A DNA stretch of 64,000 nt from RPQJ01 sp963712815 (GTDB lineage Bacteria; Pseudomonadota; Gammaproteobacteria; Steroidobacterales; Steroidobacteraceae), in contig CAVQJL010000012.1 in NCBI GenBank assembly GCA_963712815.1, positions 62,001-126,000 on the forward strand, written 5' to 3'. This document shows, piece by piece, positions 25,332-36,022 of the stretch (position 1 is its first letter; each line of letters opens with the position of its first letter). The position numbers were made by a program, and so were the translations under genes. A model generated the notes under the pieces. That model did not search any database. It worked only from the letters and a program-made list of their open reading frames with translations, and was not told where the DNA came from.

Positions 25332-26360
25332 TCAACCGAACTGGCGCAGGAAGCGCAGGTCGTTCTCGAAATACAGGCGGATGTCGTTCACGCCGTAGCG
25401 CAGCATGGCGAGACGCTCGATGCCCATGCCGAAGGCATAGCCGGTGTGGCGCTCCGGGTCGATGCCGACGTTGCGAAGCACGTTCGGGTGGACCATGCCG
25501 CAGCCGGCGATCTCGAGCCAGCCGGTGTTCTTGCACACCCGGCAGCCCTGGCCGCCGCAGAAGACGCATTCGATGTCCACCTCGGCCGACGGCTCGGTGA
25601 ACGGGAAGTAGGACGGGCGGAAGCGTATGCCGAGCCGGCGCTCGAAGAACCGTTCCACGAAATGGTGAAGCACCGAGCGCAGGTGCGCGAAGCTCACGCC
25701 CTCGTCCACCACGAGTCCCTCGACCTGGTGGAACATCGGGGTGTGCGTGACGTCCGAGTCGCAGCGGTATACGCGCCCCGGCATGATCATCCTGAGCGGC
25801 GGCTTGTCGCGCAGCATGGCGCGGACCTGCACTGGCGAAGTGTGGGTGCGCAGCAACCGGCCGTCCGGAAAATAAAACGTGTCGTGCATCGCCCGCGCCG
25901 GATGGTCGGCCGGAATATTGAGCGCCTCGAAATTGTGCCAGTCGTCCTCGATCTCGGGGCCCTCCTCGACCGAGAAGCCCGCAGTCCGGAACAGTGCCTC
26001 GATGCGGCGGCGAGCGCGGCTCACCGGATGCAGGCCGCCCGGCTGCTGGCCGCGGCCCGGCTGGGTTACGTCGATGCGGCTCGCGGCGAGCGTGCGCTCG
26101 AGCGCCTGCTGCTCCAGCACCGCGTGACGCCCGGCGAGCCCGGCGGATAGTTCGTCACGGACCAGATTGATCCGCGCTCCGGCTTCCCTGCGGGCTTCGG
26201 GCGGGAGCGCACCCAGCGACTTGAGCAGCGCGGTCACGGCGCCCTTCTTGCCGAACAGTTCGACCTTGAGGGCCTCGATCTCATCCGTCCGATCGCAAGC
26301 GGCAATCCGACCGCGCACGTCGGCGGCGAACCTTTCGAGGTCGGTCGTGGATTCGCTCAT
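25332..26360 (-). CDS. pheS: Phenylalanyl-tRNA synthetase alpha subunit
   Basis: Catalytic class II subunit, 342 residues from ATG 26360 (MSESTTDLERF). An N-terminal coiled coil (~1-90) precedes the catalytic domain with HPVSRARRRIEALF, motif 2 region (TSPVQVRAML, VYRCDSDVTHTPMFHQVEGL) and motif 3 GMGIERLAMLRYG. A longer in-frame reading to 26429 begins inside a terminator stem and is not favoured. Cotranscribed with pheT. Confidence 0.96.
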   Translation of the reverse strand: MSESTTDLERFAADVRGRIAACDRTDEIEALKVELFGKKGAVTALLKSLGALPPEARREAGARINLVRDELSAGLAGRHAVLEQQALERTLAASRIDVTQPGRGQQPGGLHPVSRARRRIEALFRTAGFSVEEGPEIEDDWHNFEALNIPADHPARAMHDTFYFPDGRLLRTHTSPVQVRAMLRDKPPLRMIMPGRVYRCDSDVTHTPMFHQVEGLVVDEGVSFAHLRSVLHHFVERFFERRLGIRFRPSYFPFTEPSAEVDIECVFCGGQGCRVCKNTGWLEIAGCGMVHPNVLRNVGIDPERHTGYAFGMGIERLAMLRYGVNDIRLYFENDLRFLRQFG

Positions 26361-26391
26361 GGCTGCGTGTCGCTTTCCGTCCAGCGAGATC

Positions 26392-26426
26392 AAAAAGAAG
26401 GCCGGGCCGCTCGCGCGCCCCGGCCT
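26392..26426 (-). terminator. Intrinsic terminator/attenuator between rplT and pheS
   Basis: On the minus strand a strong GC hairpin (arms AGGCCGGGG and CCCGGCCTT) is followed by a T-run. It lies 32 bases before the pheS ATG, so it can terminate the rplT transcript or attenuate pheST. Confidence 0.85.
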
Positions 26427-26440
26427 CATGGGATGCCGGC

Positions 26441-26463
26441 GGCGCGGCCTCGAGGGCCGCGCC
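26441..26463 (-). repeat. Perfect 9-bp hairpin just after rplT
   Basis: GGCGCGGCC and GGCCGCGCC arms with a 5-base loop, upstream of the terminator at 26392-26426 on the minus strand. The pair of adjacent stem-loops is reminiscent of an attenuator, but no leader peptide rich in Phe codons was found. Confidence 0.6.
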
Positions 26464-26471
26464 GGTCGGGA

Positions 26472-26834
26472 TCACCGGGCGCCCAGGCTCGCCTTGGCCT
26501 GCTCGGCGATCTTGCCGAACGCCTCGATGTCGTGCACCGCGAGATCGGCGAGCATCTTGCGATCGACCTCGAGCCCGGCCGCCTTAAGGCCCGCCATCAG
26601 GCGGCTGTAGCTCAGCTCGTAGCCGCGCGCGGCCGCATTGATGCGCGTGATCCACAGTGCCCGCATGTCGCGCTTCTTGGCGCGGCGGTCGCGGTAGGCA
26701 TACTGGCCGGCCTTGATGACGGCCTGCTTCGCAGTGCGGAATACCTTGCGGCGGGCGTTGTAATAGCCCTTCGCCTTGGCGAGGATCTTCTTGTGCCGGC
26801 GTCCAGCGATGACGCCACGCTTAACTCGTGCCAT
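26472..26834 (-). CDS. rplT: 50S ribosomal protein L20
   Basis: A 120-residue, highly basic 23S rRNA-binding protein of early 50S assembly. MARVKRGVIAGRRHKKILAK and the C-terminal RLMAGLKAAGLEVDRK are typical. In E. coli L20 represses translation of rpmI-rplT; the same gene order is present here, so similar autoregulation is plausible. 12 bases after rpmI. Confidence 0.97.
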   Translation of the reverse strand: MARVKRGVIAGRRHKKILAKAKGYYNARRKVFRTAKQAVIKAGQYAYRDRRAKKRDMRALWITRINAAARGYELSYSRLMAGLKAAGLEVDRKMLADLAVHDIEAFGKIAEQAKASLGAR

Positions 26835-26846
26835 GGGTCACCTCGC

Positions 26847-27041
26847 TCAGGCGTGGGGAAGAAGTTGATCGAGCCGGTCCAGATCCTGCTTGGCGACCAT
26901 GGTGGTGCCGCGCAGCTGGCGCTTCCGCTTGCTCGTCTTCTTGGTGAGGATGTGTCGCTTCTGCGACTGGGCCCGCTTGAAGCCTTTCGCCGTCTTGCGA
27001 AAGCGCTTGGCCGCGGCCCGGTTGGTCTTCAACTTGGGCAT
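26847..27041 (-). CDS. rpmI: 50S ribosomal protein L35
   Basis: A 64-residue basic ribosomal protein (MPKLKTNRAAAKRFRKTAKG). The segment SQKRHILTKKTSKRKRQLRG is the family core. It is located between infC and rplT as in most bacteria. Confidence 0.97.
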   Translation of the reverse strand: MPKLKTNRAAAKRFRKTAKGFKRAQSQKRHILTKKTSKRKRQLRGTTMVAKQDLDRLDQLLPHA

Positions 27042-27118
27042 GTGGACTCCTGTTTGTTAGCCCGTTTCACCGCAGGCGAACCCGCGGATCGAGGGCGAAG
27101 ACGCGGCCGAAACCGCCC

Positions 27119-27643
27119 TTACTTCTTCTTCGGCCCCATCATCATGACCATCTGCCGGCCTTCCATGAGCGGGTGCTGTTCGACTACCGCGTACGGCGCG
27201 AGGTCGTTCTGCAACCGGATCAACTTCTGCCTGCCGATGTCCGTGTGGGCCATCTCACGACCTCGGAACCTCAGGGTTACCTTGGCCTTGTCTCCTTCCT
27301 CGAAAAAGCGGATCAGATTCCTGAGCTTGATCTGATAGTCGCCTTCGTCGGTTCCGGGACGGAACTTCACTTCCTTGACCTGGATCTGCTTCTGCTTCTT
27401 CTTCGCCGCATGGGACTTCTTGTTCGCCTCGAACAGGAATTTCCCGTAATCGACGATCCGGCAGACCGGAGGCTCCGCGGTCGGCGAAACCTCCACCAGG
27501 TCGAGCTCTTGCGTCTGAGCGAGCTGCAGCGCGTCGTAGCGACTCATGACACCGACCTGCTCGCCGTCTGCGCCGATGATGCGCAGCTGGGGGGCGGTGA
27601 TCTCTTCGTTACGCTTGATGCGCTTTACAATTGGGGCAGCGAT
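27119..27643 (-). CDS. infC: Translation initiation factor IF-3, AUC start
   Basis: IF-3 binds the 30S subunit and rejects non-canonical start codons. The first ATG (27547) would delete about 32 residues of the N domain. Extending upstream in frame gives AAPIVKRIKRNEEITAPQLR, the expected IF-3 N-terminus, and ends at ATC 27643, preceded by GGAGG with 8-base spacing inside the thrS 3' end. The resulting 174 residues match the family. infC genes characteristically use AUU, AUA or AUC starts for autoregulation. Core: VEVSPTAEPPVCRIVDYGKF, KEVKFRPGTDEGDYQIK. Confidence 0.92.
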   Translation of the reverse strand: MAAPIVKRIKRNEEITAPQLRIIGADGEQVGVMSRYDALQLAQTQELDLVEVSPTAEPPVCRIVDYGKFLFEANKKSHAAKKKQKQIQVKEVKFRPGTDEGDYQIKLRNLIRFFEEGDKAKVTLRFRGREMAHTDIGRQKLIRLQNDLAPYAVVEQHPLMEGRQMVMMMGPKKK

Positions 27644-27646
27644 GCG

Positions 27647-29572
27647 TCATACCTCCAGAACAGTGCGGCCGCGGCTCGCAACCTCCCGGCCAAGCTTCGA
27701 CGCAATCTCCTCGAGGGACATCGCGCCCAAGTCCTGACCGTTGCGTGTGCGCACGGCCAACGTATTTGACCCTGACTCGCGGTCGCCCGCGACCAGCAGG
27801 TATGGAACCCGCTGCAGGGTGTGCTCGCGGATTTTAAAGCCGACTTTCTCGTTACGCAAATCTGTTTCGACCCGAAGCCCCTGATTTCTCAGGAATTCAG
27901 CGGCGTCCGATGCGTACTCGGCCTGCCCGTCGGTAATGTTGAGCACCACCGCCTGGACCGGGGCCAGCCAGGCCGGGAATCGGCCAGCGTAGTTTTCGAT
28001 CAGGATTCCGATGAAACGCTCGAACGAGCCGAGCACCGCGCGATGCAGCATGACCGGCCGATGCGCTGCGCCGTCCTCGCCGACGTACTCCGCGCCGAGG
28101 CGCTCCGGCAGGATGAAGTCGACCTGCAGGGTGCCGCACTGCCAGTCGCGGCCGATCGCGTCCCTGAGCACGAACTCGAGCTTCGGGCCGTAGAAGGCCC
28201 CCTCCCCCGGGTTCAGCGTGTAATCGAGGCCGGCAGCCTCCACGGCGCTCTTGAGCGCGTGCTCTGCCCGGTCCCAGGTCTCGTCGCTGCCGGCCCGCTT
28301 GGCGGGACGGTCCGAGAACTTGACCGCGATCTCGGCAAAGCCGAAATCCGCGTAGACGCTCTTGAGCAGGTCGCAGAAGGCGACCGTCTCCGGGTTGATC
28401 TGCTCCTCGGTGCAGAAGATGTGCGCATCGTCCTGCGTGAACGCGCGCACGCGCATCAGGCCGTGCAGCGCGCCAGAGGGCTCGTTGCGGTGGCAGGCAC
28501 CGAACTCCGCCATGCGCAGCGGCAGGTCGCGGTAGGACTTGATGCCCTGCCGGTAGATCAGCACGTGGGCCGGGCAGTTCATCGGCTTGACCGCGAGGAT
28601 CCGCTCCTCGGACTCCGCGATGAACATGTTGGGAGCGTAGTTCTCCCAGTGCCCCGACTTCTCCCATAGCGTGCGATCGATCAGTTGCGGCGTTCGCACC
28701 TCGACGTAGCCGGCTTCTGCGAGCCGCCCGCGCATGTACTGCTCGATGGTCTGCCAGAGCGTCCAGCCCTTCGGGTGCCAGAAGACGCTGCCGACCGCCT
28801 CGTCCTGCGTGTGGAACAGCCCGAGTTCGCGCCCGACGCGACGATGATCGCGCTTCTCGGCTTCCTCGAGCCGCGTCAGGTAGGCCTTGAGCTGCTTCTC
28901 GTCCGGCCATGCGGTGCCGTAGATGCGCTGGAGCATCGCGTTCTTCGAATCGCCGCGCCAGTACGCGCCTGCGACCTTCATGAGCTTGAATGCACCGAGC
29001 TTCCCAGTGCTCGGTACGTGCGGGCCACGGCACAGGTCGAACCACTCGCCCTGTCCGTAGAGGCTGATGTCCTCGTTGGCGGGGATGCTGGCGATGATCT
29101 CGGCCTTGTAGTGCTCGCCGAGCTTGCGGAAGGTCTCGACCGCCGCGTCGCGCGGCATCAGCCGCCGCTCGACCTTGAGGTCGGCCTTGGCGAGCTCGTG
29201 CATCTTTGCCTCGAACTTCGCGAGATCGTCGGGAGTGAACGGCCGGCTGAAGGCAAAGTCGTAGTAGAAGCCGTCCTCGATCACCGGACCGATCGTGACC
29301 TGGGCATCCGGGTAGACGGCCTGCACGGCCTGCGCGAGCAGGTGCGCAGTCGAGTGGCGGAGGATCTCGAGGCCTTCCGCGTCCCGGCCGGTCACGATCG
29401 CGAGCGCTGCGTCGGACTCGATCAGGAACGACGTGTCGACCAGCCCGTCGTCGACCTTGCCCGCGAGCGCCGCCTTGGCGAGGCCGGGGCCGATGTCAGC
29501 CGCCACCTGCGCCACCGTGACCGGCTCGGCGTATGTGCGCTGGCTGCCATCGGGCAGGGTAATGACGGGCAT
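27647..29572 (-). CDS. thrS: Threonyl-tRNA synthetase
   Basis: Class II synthetase of 641 residues from ATG 29572 (MPVITLPDGSQR, with AAGGA upstream). TGS domain (~1-62), editing domain with HSTAHLLAQAV (~70-225), catalytic domain with the Zn ligand Cys in MNCPAH and motif 2 CHRNEPSGALHGLMRVRAFTQD split around residues 360-400, and the anticodon-binding domain (~540-641). It precedes infC with 3 bases between stop and AUC start, the classical thrS-infC arrangement. Confidence 0.97.
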   Translation of the reverse strand: MPVITLPDGSQRTYAEPVTVAQVAADIGPGLAKAALAGKVDDGLVDTSFLIESDAALAIVTGRDAEGLEILRHSTAHLLAQAVQAVYPDAQVTIGPVIEDGFYYDFAFSRPFTPDDLAKFEAKMHELAKADLKVERRLMPRDAAVETFRKLGEHYKAEIIASIPANEDISLYGQGEWFDLCRGPHVPSTGKLGAFKLMKVAGAYWRGDSKNAMLQRIYGTAWPDEKQLKAYLTRLEEAEKRDHRRVGRELGLFHTQDEAVGSVFWHPKGWTLWQTIEQYMRGRLAEAGYVEVRTPQLIDRTLWEKSGHWENYAPNMFIAESEERILAVKPMNCPAHVLIYRQGIKSYRDLPLRMAEFGACHRNEPSGALHGLMRVRAFTQDDAHIFCTEEQINPETVAFCDLLKSVYADFGFAEIAVKFSDRPAKRAGSDETWDRAEHALKSAVEAAGLDYTLNPGEGAFYGPKLEFVLRDAIGRDWQCGTLQVDFILPERLGAEYVGEDGAAHRPVMLHRAVLGSFERFIGILIENYAGRFPAWLAPVQAVVLNITDGQAEYASDAAEFLRNQGLRVETDLRNEKVGFKIREHTLQRVPYLLVAGDRESGSNTLAVRTRNGQDLGAMSLEEIASKLGREVASRGRTVLEV

Positions 29573-29596
29573 GACGGTCCTTGGCAGGTCAGGGTC

Positions 29597-29671
29597 TGGT
29601 GGGCGCACGTGGGATCGAACCACGGACCCCTACCATGTCAAGGTAGTGCTCTACCGCTGAGCTATGCGCCC
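29597..29671 (-). tRNA. tRNA-Val (GAC)
   Basis: Acceptor GGGCGCA/TGCGCCC, D-arm TAGCTCAGCGGTAGAGCA, anticodon stem CTACC/GGTAG with loop TTGACAT (anticodon GAC), T-loop TTCGATC, encoded CCA. It lies between uvrB and thrS on the same strand. Confidence 0.97.
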
Positions 29672-29730
29672 TCAAACGAGCCGCGAAGGATACAGGAAGC
29701 CCGCGCGCGGTGGCTAGTGGGCCACCCCCC

Positions 29731-31752
<2,022 letters not shown>

Positions 31753-31831
31753 GTCGGGCCGGGGATCGCTCGAGCTTGGGACGGGGGGCGAGGATTGCCC
31801 TAAGATACCTGCTCCCTACCGCTCCCGGAAC

Positions 31832-33025
31832 ATGACCTTGGCCATCGTACTCGCCGAGCGCCTCAAGCGCGTCAAGCCCTCGCCCACCGTCGCACTCACG
31901 GGCCGAGTCGCAAGGCTCAAGGCGCAGGGTCGCGACATCGTCGGATTGGGCGTCGGCGAGCCCGACTTCGACACCCCGGTACACATCGCGGATGCGGGCG
32001 TCGAGGCGATTCGCAAGGGGTTCACCCGCTATACGGCGGTAGAGGGCATCCCCGATCTCAAGGACGCGATCATCGCGAAGTTCAAGCGGGACAACGGCAT
32101 CGAGTACACGCGCCCGCAGATCCTTGTGTCCACGGGCGCCAAGCAGACGATCTACAACCTGTTCATGGCCGTGATCGACCCGGGCGACGAGGTCATCATC
32201 CCGGCACCGTACTGGGTCTCATACCCCGACATCGCCCTCCTCGCCGAGGGTACGCCCGTGACGCCGTACGCGGGCCCCGAGCAGGGCTACAAGATCACGC
32301 CCGCGCAGCTCGAGGCGGCCATCACGCCGCGGACCCGACTCTTCATGCTCAACAGCCCGAGCAATCCGACGGGTGCCGCATACACGAGCGCAGAATTACA
32401 CGCGCTCGGGGCCGTCCTGCGCCGCCATACCGACGTGCTGGTCGCCACGGACGACATGTACGAACACATCTACTGGGCGAAGGAACCGTTCGCGAGCTTC
32501 CTGACGGCCTGCCCCGACCTCTACGACCGTACCGTCACTATCAACGGCGTTTCGAAGAGTTACGCCATGACCGGCTGGCGCATCGGCTACTGCGGCGGCC
32601 CCGCGACGATCGTGGATGCGATGGCAACGATCCAGAGCCAGAGCACCTCGAACCCCTCATCGATCGCGCAGAAGGCGGCCGTAGCGGCGCTGAGCGGCGA
32701 CCAGGCCTGCGTCGCCGAGATGAACCGGCACTTCAAGACCCGGCACGATTTTTTCAACGCCGGGCTGAACGCGCTGCCCGGCTTTCGGGTGCTGCCGGGC
32801 GCAGGCACCTTTTATGCGTTCTGCGACGTTTCCGGTGCCATCCGCAATCTCGGCCTGGCCGACGATCACGAATTCGCCGAGTTCCTGCTCGAGAAGGCGG
32901 GTGTCGCGGGCGTGCCCGGGACAGGCTTTGGCGCACCCGGCCACATCCGCTTTTCGTTCGCCGTGAGCATGCAGACGCTCGAGATGGCACTCGATCGCAT
33001 GGGCAAGGTGCTGCGCGAGAGCTGA
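31832..33025 (+). CDS. Aspartate aminotransferase, class I (Ib-type)
   Basis: A PLP enzyme, 397 residues, of the AAT Ib subgroup. It has GLGVGEPDFDTP near residue 40, the aromatic stacking Tyr in APYWVSYP, SPSNPTGA, VATDDMYEHIYW, and Schiff-base Lys242 in GVSKSYAMTGWRIGY. Likely interconverts aspartate/oxaloacetate with glutamate; related enzymes also handle prephenate, relevant given the aromatic genes nearby. Start ATG 31832 gives the family N-terminus; upstream in-frame codons overlap uvrB. Confidence 0.92.
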   Translation: MTLAIVLAERLKRVKPSPTVALTGRVARLKAQGRDIVGLGVGEPDFDTPVHIADAGVEAIRKGFTRYTAVEGIPDLKDAIIAKFKRDNGIEYTRPQILVSTGAKQTIYNLFMAVIDPGDEVIIPAPYWVSYPDIALLAEGTPVTPYAGPEQGYKITPAQLEAAITPRTRLFMLNSPSNPTGAAYTSAELHALGAVLRRHTDVLVATDDMYEHIYWAKEPFASFLTACPDLYDRTVTINGVSKSYAMTGWRIGYCGGPATIVDAMATIQSQSTSNPSSIAQKAAVAALSGDQACVAEMNRHFKTRHDFFNAGLNALPGFRVLPGAGTFYAFCDVSGAIRNLGLADDHEFAEFLLEKAGVAGVPGTGFGAPGHIRFSFAVSMQTLEMALDRMGKVLRES

Positions 33026-33035
33026 TCGCGGTTCC

Positions 33036-33064
33036 TTGACTAAGGCGCCTTCATTCCGGAGAAT
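33036..33064 (+). promoter_or_regulatory. Predicted tRNA-Asn promoter
   Basis: TTGACT (33036-33041), 17-base spacer, GAGAAT (33059-33064), then a GC-rich CGCGCCC discriminator typical of stable-RNA promoters; the tRNA begins 15 bases after the -10. Confidence 0.6.
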
Positions 33065-33079
33065 TCCGCGCCCTCCAGT

Positions 33080-33154
33080 TCCGACATAGCTCAGCGGTAG
33101 AGCAGCTGACTGTTAATCAGCGGGTCCCTGGTTCGAATCCAGGTGTCGGAGCCA
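33080..33154 (+). tRNA. tRNA-Asn (GTT)
   Basis: Acceptor TCCGACA/TGTCGGA, D-arm TAGCTCAGCGGTAGAGCA, anticodon stem GCTGA/TCAGC with loop CTGTTAA (anticodon GTT), T-loop TTCGAAT, encoded CCA at 33152-33154. Confidence 0.97.
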
Positions 33155-33198
33155 CCTTCCCGCGGGTCCTCCCGCTGGCTGCGGCCTCGCCAGGCGCT

Positions 33199-34506
33199 TC
33201 AGCCGTTGACGGCGACCGGAATCGCCGCCGCTGTGAGCTCGCGCAACGATCCCGCGACGATCGCGAGACCCTCGCGCACGATCGCATCCGAGGCCGTGAG
33301 CGGAACGAGGAAGCGGACCACATTGCCGTAGAGGCCGCAGGACAGGATCACGAGTCCTTTCTCGGCCGCGCGCTTCACCAGCGCCCGTGTCAGGTCCGCG
33401 TCGGGCGCGTGCGGATCGCCGTCCCGGACGAGTTCCATTGCAACCATCGCGCCGAGGCCGCGCACTTCGCCGATCGCGGGGATCTCCCGCTGGAGTTCGC
33501 GCAAGGCGGTGATCATGGTCGCCCCGATCGCCTCGGCCCGACGGCAAAGCTGCTCGGCTTCGATCACCTCGAGGACCGCCAGGGCGGCGGCGCAGGCGAT
33601 TGGCGAGCCGGCGTAGGTCCCCCCGAGCCCGCCCGGTCCCGGCGCATCCATGATGCTCGCCTTGCCTACCACCGCGGCCAGCGGGAACCCGCCTGCAAGG
33701 CTCTTCGCCAGGGTCATCAGGTCGGGCTCCACGCCCGCGTGCTCGATCGCGAACATCCGGCCGGTGCGCGCGAAGCCGCTCTGGATCTCGTCGATCACCA
33801 GGACGATGCCGTGCTGGTCGCACAGCCGCCGCAGCGCCTGCAGGAACTCCGGCGGAGCGACGTAGAAGCCACCCTCGCCCTGCACCGGTTCGACGATGAT
33901 GGCGGCGACCCGCGACGGCTCGACGTCGTACTTGAAGATGTGCTCGAGTGCATCGAGGCTCTGCCGCACGCTCACTCCGTGGTACGGGATCGGGAACGGT
34001 GCGTGGTGGATCTCGGCCGGCATCGGACCGAAGCCCGCCTTGTAGGGAGCAACCTTGCCCGTCAGCGCCATGGCCATGAACGTGCGCCCATGAAAACCGC
34101 CGCCGAATGCGACCACGGCGGATCGACCGGTGTGCGCCCGGGCGATCTTGATGCTGTTCTCGACCGCCTCGGCGCCCGTGGTGACGAAAATCGACTTCTT
34201 GGGGGTCGATCCCGGCGCGAGCCGATTGAGCTTCTCGGCAAGCTCGACCGCCACCTCGTACGGCGTGACCATGAAGCACGTGTGACTGAACGCCCCGAGC
34301 TGGGCCGCCACGGCCGCCTTCACGCGCGGGTGCACGTGCCCGGTGTTGAGCACCGCGATACCGCCCGCGAAATCGACGTAGCGGCGGCCCTCGACGTCCC
34401 AGATCTCGGCGTTTTCCGCGCGAGCCACGAAGACGGGCAGCTGGTTCGAGATGCCGCGCGCGATTGCGGCATCGCGCCGCGCCTGAAGCTCCGTATTCGT
34501 CTGCAT
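33199..34506 (-). CDS. gabT: 4-aminobutyrate aminotransferase
   Basis: A class III PLP aminotransferase of 435 residues, probably converting GABA to succinate semialdehyde. Features: FAGGIAVLNTGHVHPRV, TTGAEAVENSIKIAR, FGGGFHGRT, VIDEIQSGFARTGRM with the cofactor Asp, and Lys in LAKSLAGGFPLAAV. ATG 34506 has GGAG 5 bases upstream and is preferred over GTG 34512. 22 bases separate it from galU upstream. No gabD is adjacent; a related omega-amino acid substrate is possible. Confidence 0.9.
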   Translation of the reverse strand: MQTNTELQARRDAAIARGISNQLPVFVARAENAEIWDVEGRRYVDFAGGIAVLNTGHVHPRVKAAVAAQLGAFSHTCFMVTPYEVAVELAEKLNRLAPGSTPKKSIFVTTGAEAVENSIKIARAHTGRSAVVAFGGGFHGRTFMAMALTGKVAPYKAGFGPMPAEIHHAPFPIPYHGVSVRQSLDALEHIFKYDVEPSRVAAIIVEPVQGEGGFYVAPPEFLQALRRLCDQHGIVLVIDEIQSGFARTGRMFAIEHAGVEPDLMTLAKSLAGGFPLAAVVGKASIMDAPGPGGLGGTYAGSPIACAAALAVLEVIEAEQLCRRAEAIGATMITALRELQREIPAIGEVRGLGAMVAMELVRDGDPHAPDADLTRALVKRAAEKGLVILSCGLYGNVVRFLVPLTASDAIVREGLAIVAGSLRELTAAAIPVAVNG

Positions 34507-34528
34507 GTTCACTCCTCGCGGCTCCGGG

Positions 34529-35410
34529 TCAGCCGGGGCGCCCGGATGTCAGTCGCTGCAGGTACTCGCCGAAGGATGCCCCGAGCTCGGCGTGACGCAG
34601 GCCGAATTCGACGGTGGCCTCGAGATAGCCGAGCTTGGAGCCGCAGTCGTAGCGCTTGCCCTGGAATGCATAGGCGAGCACGGTCTCGTCGGCCATGAGA
34701 GCGGCAATCCCGTCCGTCAGCTGGATCTCGCCCCCGGCGCCGCGCCCCGTGGTCTCGAGCCGGCCATAGACGGCCGGAGTGAGAAGGTAGCGCCCCACGA
34801 CGGCGAGCGTCGATGGCGCATCCTCAGGCCGGGGCTTCTCGACGATCCGCTCGACGCGCGAAAGGCGCTCGCCGAAGGGCTGGACCGCGACGATCCCGTA
34901 CTTGTCCGTTTCCATGCGATCGACCGTCTGCACGCCGAGCACGCTGGCCCGGTGTTCATCGAAGATGCGCGCCATCTGTTTCAGGCATGGCTCCTCGGCG
35001 TCGATCAGGTCATCGGCGAGGTGGATGAAGAAGGGCTCGTCCCCCACGGCCGGCCTCGAGCACAGCACCGCGTGACCCAGACCGAGGGGCGCGGGTTGCC
35101 GGATGTAGATGCAGCTCGCATAAGACGGCACGATGCCTCGCACCGCCTCGAGCAACTGCTGCTTGCCCTGCGCCTCGAGTTCCTTCTCGAGCTCATGGTC
35201 GGTGTCGAAGTGGTCCTCGATCGCGCGCTTGGCGTAGCCCGTGATGAACACCAGCTTGTCCGCGCCCGCAGCGAGCGCTTCCTCTGCCGCGTACTGGATC
35301 AGCGGCTTGTCGACAATCGGCAGCATCTCCTTCGGGCTGGCCTTCGTGGCTGGCAGGAAGCGCGTGCCGCGCCCTGCCACGGGAAATACCGCCGTCCTGA
35401 TCCGCGTCAT
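34529..35410 (-). CDS. galU: UTP--glucose-1-phosphate uridylyltransferase
   Basis: Makes UDP-glucose for surface polysaccharides. A 293-residue nucleotidyltransferase; GRGTRFLPATKASPKEMLP is the NTP-binding loop, with DKPLIQYAAEEA, IRQPAPLGLGHAVLC, DDLIDAEEP and ERIVEKP also diagnostic for GalU. ATG 35410 is chosen over the TTG two codons upstream; neither has a strong ribosome-binding site. Confidence 0.95.
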   Translation of the reverse strand: MTRIRTAVFPVAGRGTRFLPATKASPKEMLPIVDKPLIQYAAEEALAAGADKLVFITGYAKRAIEDHFDTDHELEKELEAQGKQQLLEAVRGIVPSYASCIYIRQPAPLGLGHAVLCSRPAVGDEPFFIHLADDLIDAEEPCLKQMARIFDEHRASVLGVQTVDRMETDKYGIVAVQPFGERLSRVERIVEKPRPEDAPSTLAVVGRYLLTPAVYGRLETTGRGAGGEIQLTDGIAALMADETVLAYAFQGKRYDCGSKLGYLEATVEFGLRHAELGASFGEYLQRLTSGRPG

Positions 35411-35492
35411 GAGCAACCCGTCGTGGTTTCGTCCATTAACGGGGAATCATAGCGGATCCGCATCCCTGGGGGCTCGATCCGCAGCCGCATGA

Positions 35493-35523
35493 CGGGCTGC
35501 CGTCCGCACTGGACGGCAGCCCG
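35493..35523 (-). terminator. Perfect 13-bp hairpin after the comEA-like gene
   Basis: Arms CGGGCTGCCGTCC and GGACGGCAGCCCG around a GCACT loop, 19 bases beyond the stop of the comEA-like gene on the minus strand. There is no T-run, so it may end transcription inefficiently or protect the mRNA 3' end. Confidence 0.5.
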
Positions 35524-35542
35524 CGCGGCCCGCCCGCGGAGG

Positions 35543-35875
35543 TCAGTTGCCTGCGGTTGGCTGCCTGGCAGACGCCGGCTTGGTGGCCGCCGATGGCGCC
35601 TGGCCTGCCTTCTCGATCCGGATATTGGAGCGATTCTGGTCGAGTACGCGCTGGCCGATGCCCTGCACCTTGAGCAGGTCTTCCGCGGCGCGGAACGGGC
35701 CGTTCTTCTGCCGGTACTCGACGATCGCCTGGGCCTTGACCGCTCCGATGCCGTCGAGTTCGCGCGCAAGTGTGCTCGCATCCGCGGTGTTGACGTTGAC
35801 CGGACCGGCCCATGCCGCGACAGGGAGCAGGCTCGCGATCAGCGCCTGGACGAACGTACGGGTGTGAATTGACAT
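35543..35875 (-). CDS. Secreted ComEA-like helix-hairpin-helix protein
   Basis: A 110-residue protein. A signal peptide (about 1-23, ending VAAWA) is followed by a ComEA domain: VNVNTADASTLARELDGIG and a second hairpin LLKVQGIGQRVLDQNRSNI, which bind DNA without sequence specificity. The last ~25 residues are Ala/Pro/Ser-rich. The start ATG 35875 has a perfect AGGAGG. Such short periplasmic forms bind incoming DNA during transformation, though here no other competence gene is adjacent. Confidence 0.88.
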   Translation of the reverse strand: MSIHTRTFVQALIASLLPVAAWAGPVNVNTADASTLARELDGIGAVKAQAIVEYRQKNGPFRAAEDLLKVQGIGQRVLDQNRSNIRIEKAGQAPSAATKPASARQPTAGN

Positions 35876-36022
35876 GACGGCCTCCTTGGGCTTCCGTTGC
35901 CGCAGTCCCGGAATGGGTGCGGTCGGCGGAAACCTACCGAAGGCGCCCGGTCTGCGCCGACGCAAACAGGCCCGGTTCGCGCAGATTTGCGCGACGCCCG
36001 GCGGGGTGTCGGAGGCGTCGGC

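Noticed and set aside
26361..26429. N-terminal extension of PheS, or a PheM-like leader peptide
   Set aside because: The upstream ATG sits in the terminator stem; only two Phe codons occur and PheS family length fits ATG 26360.
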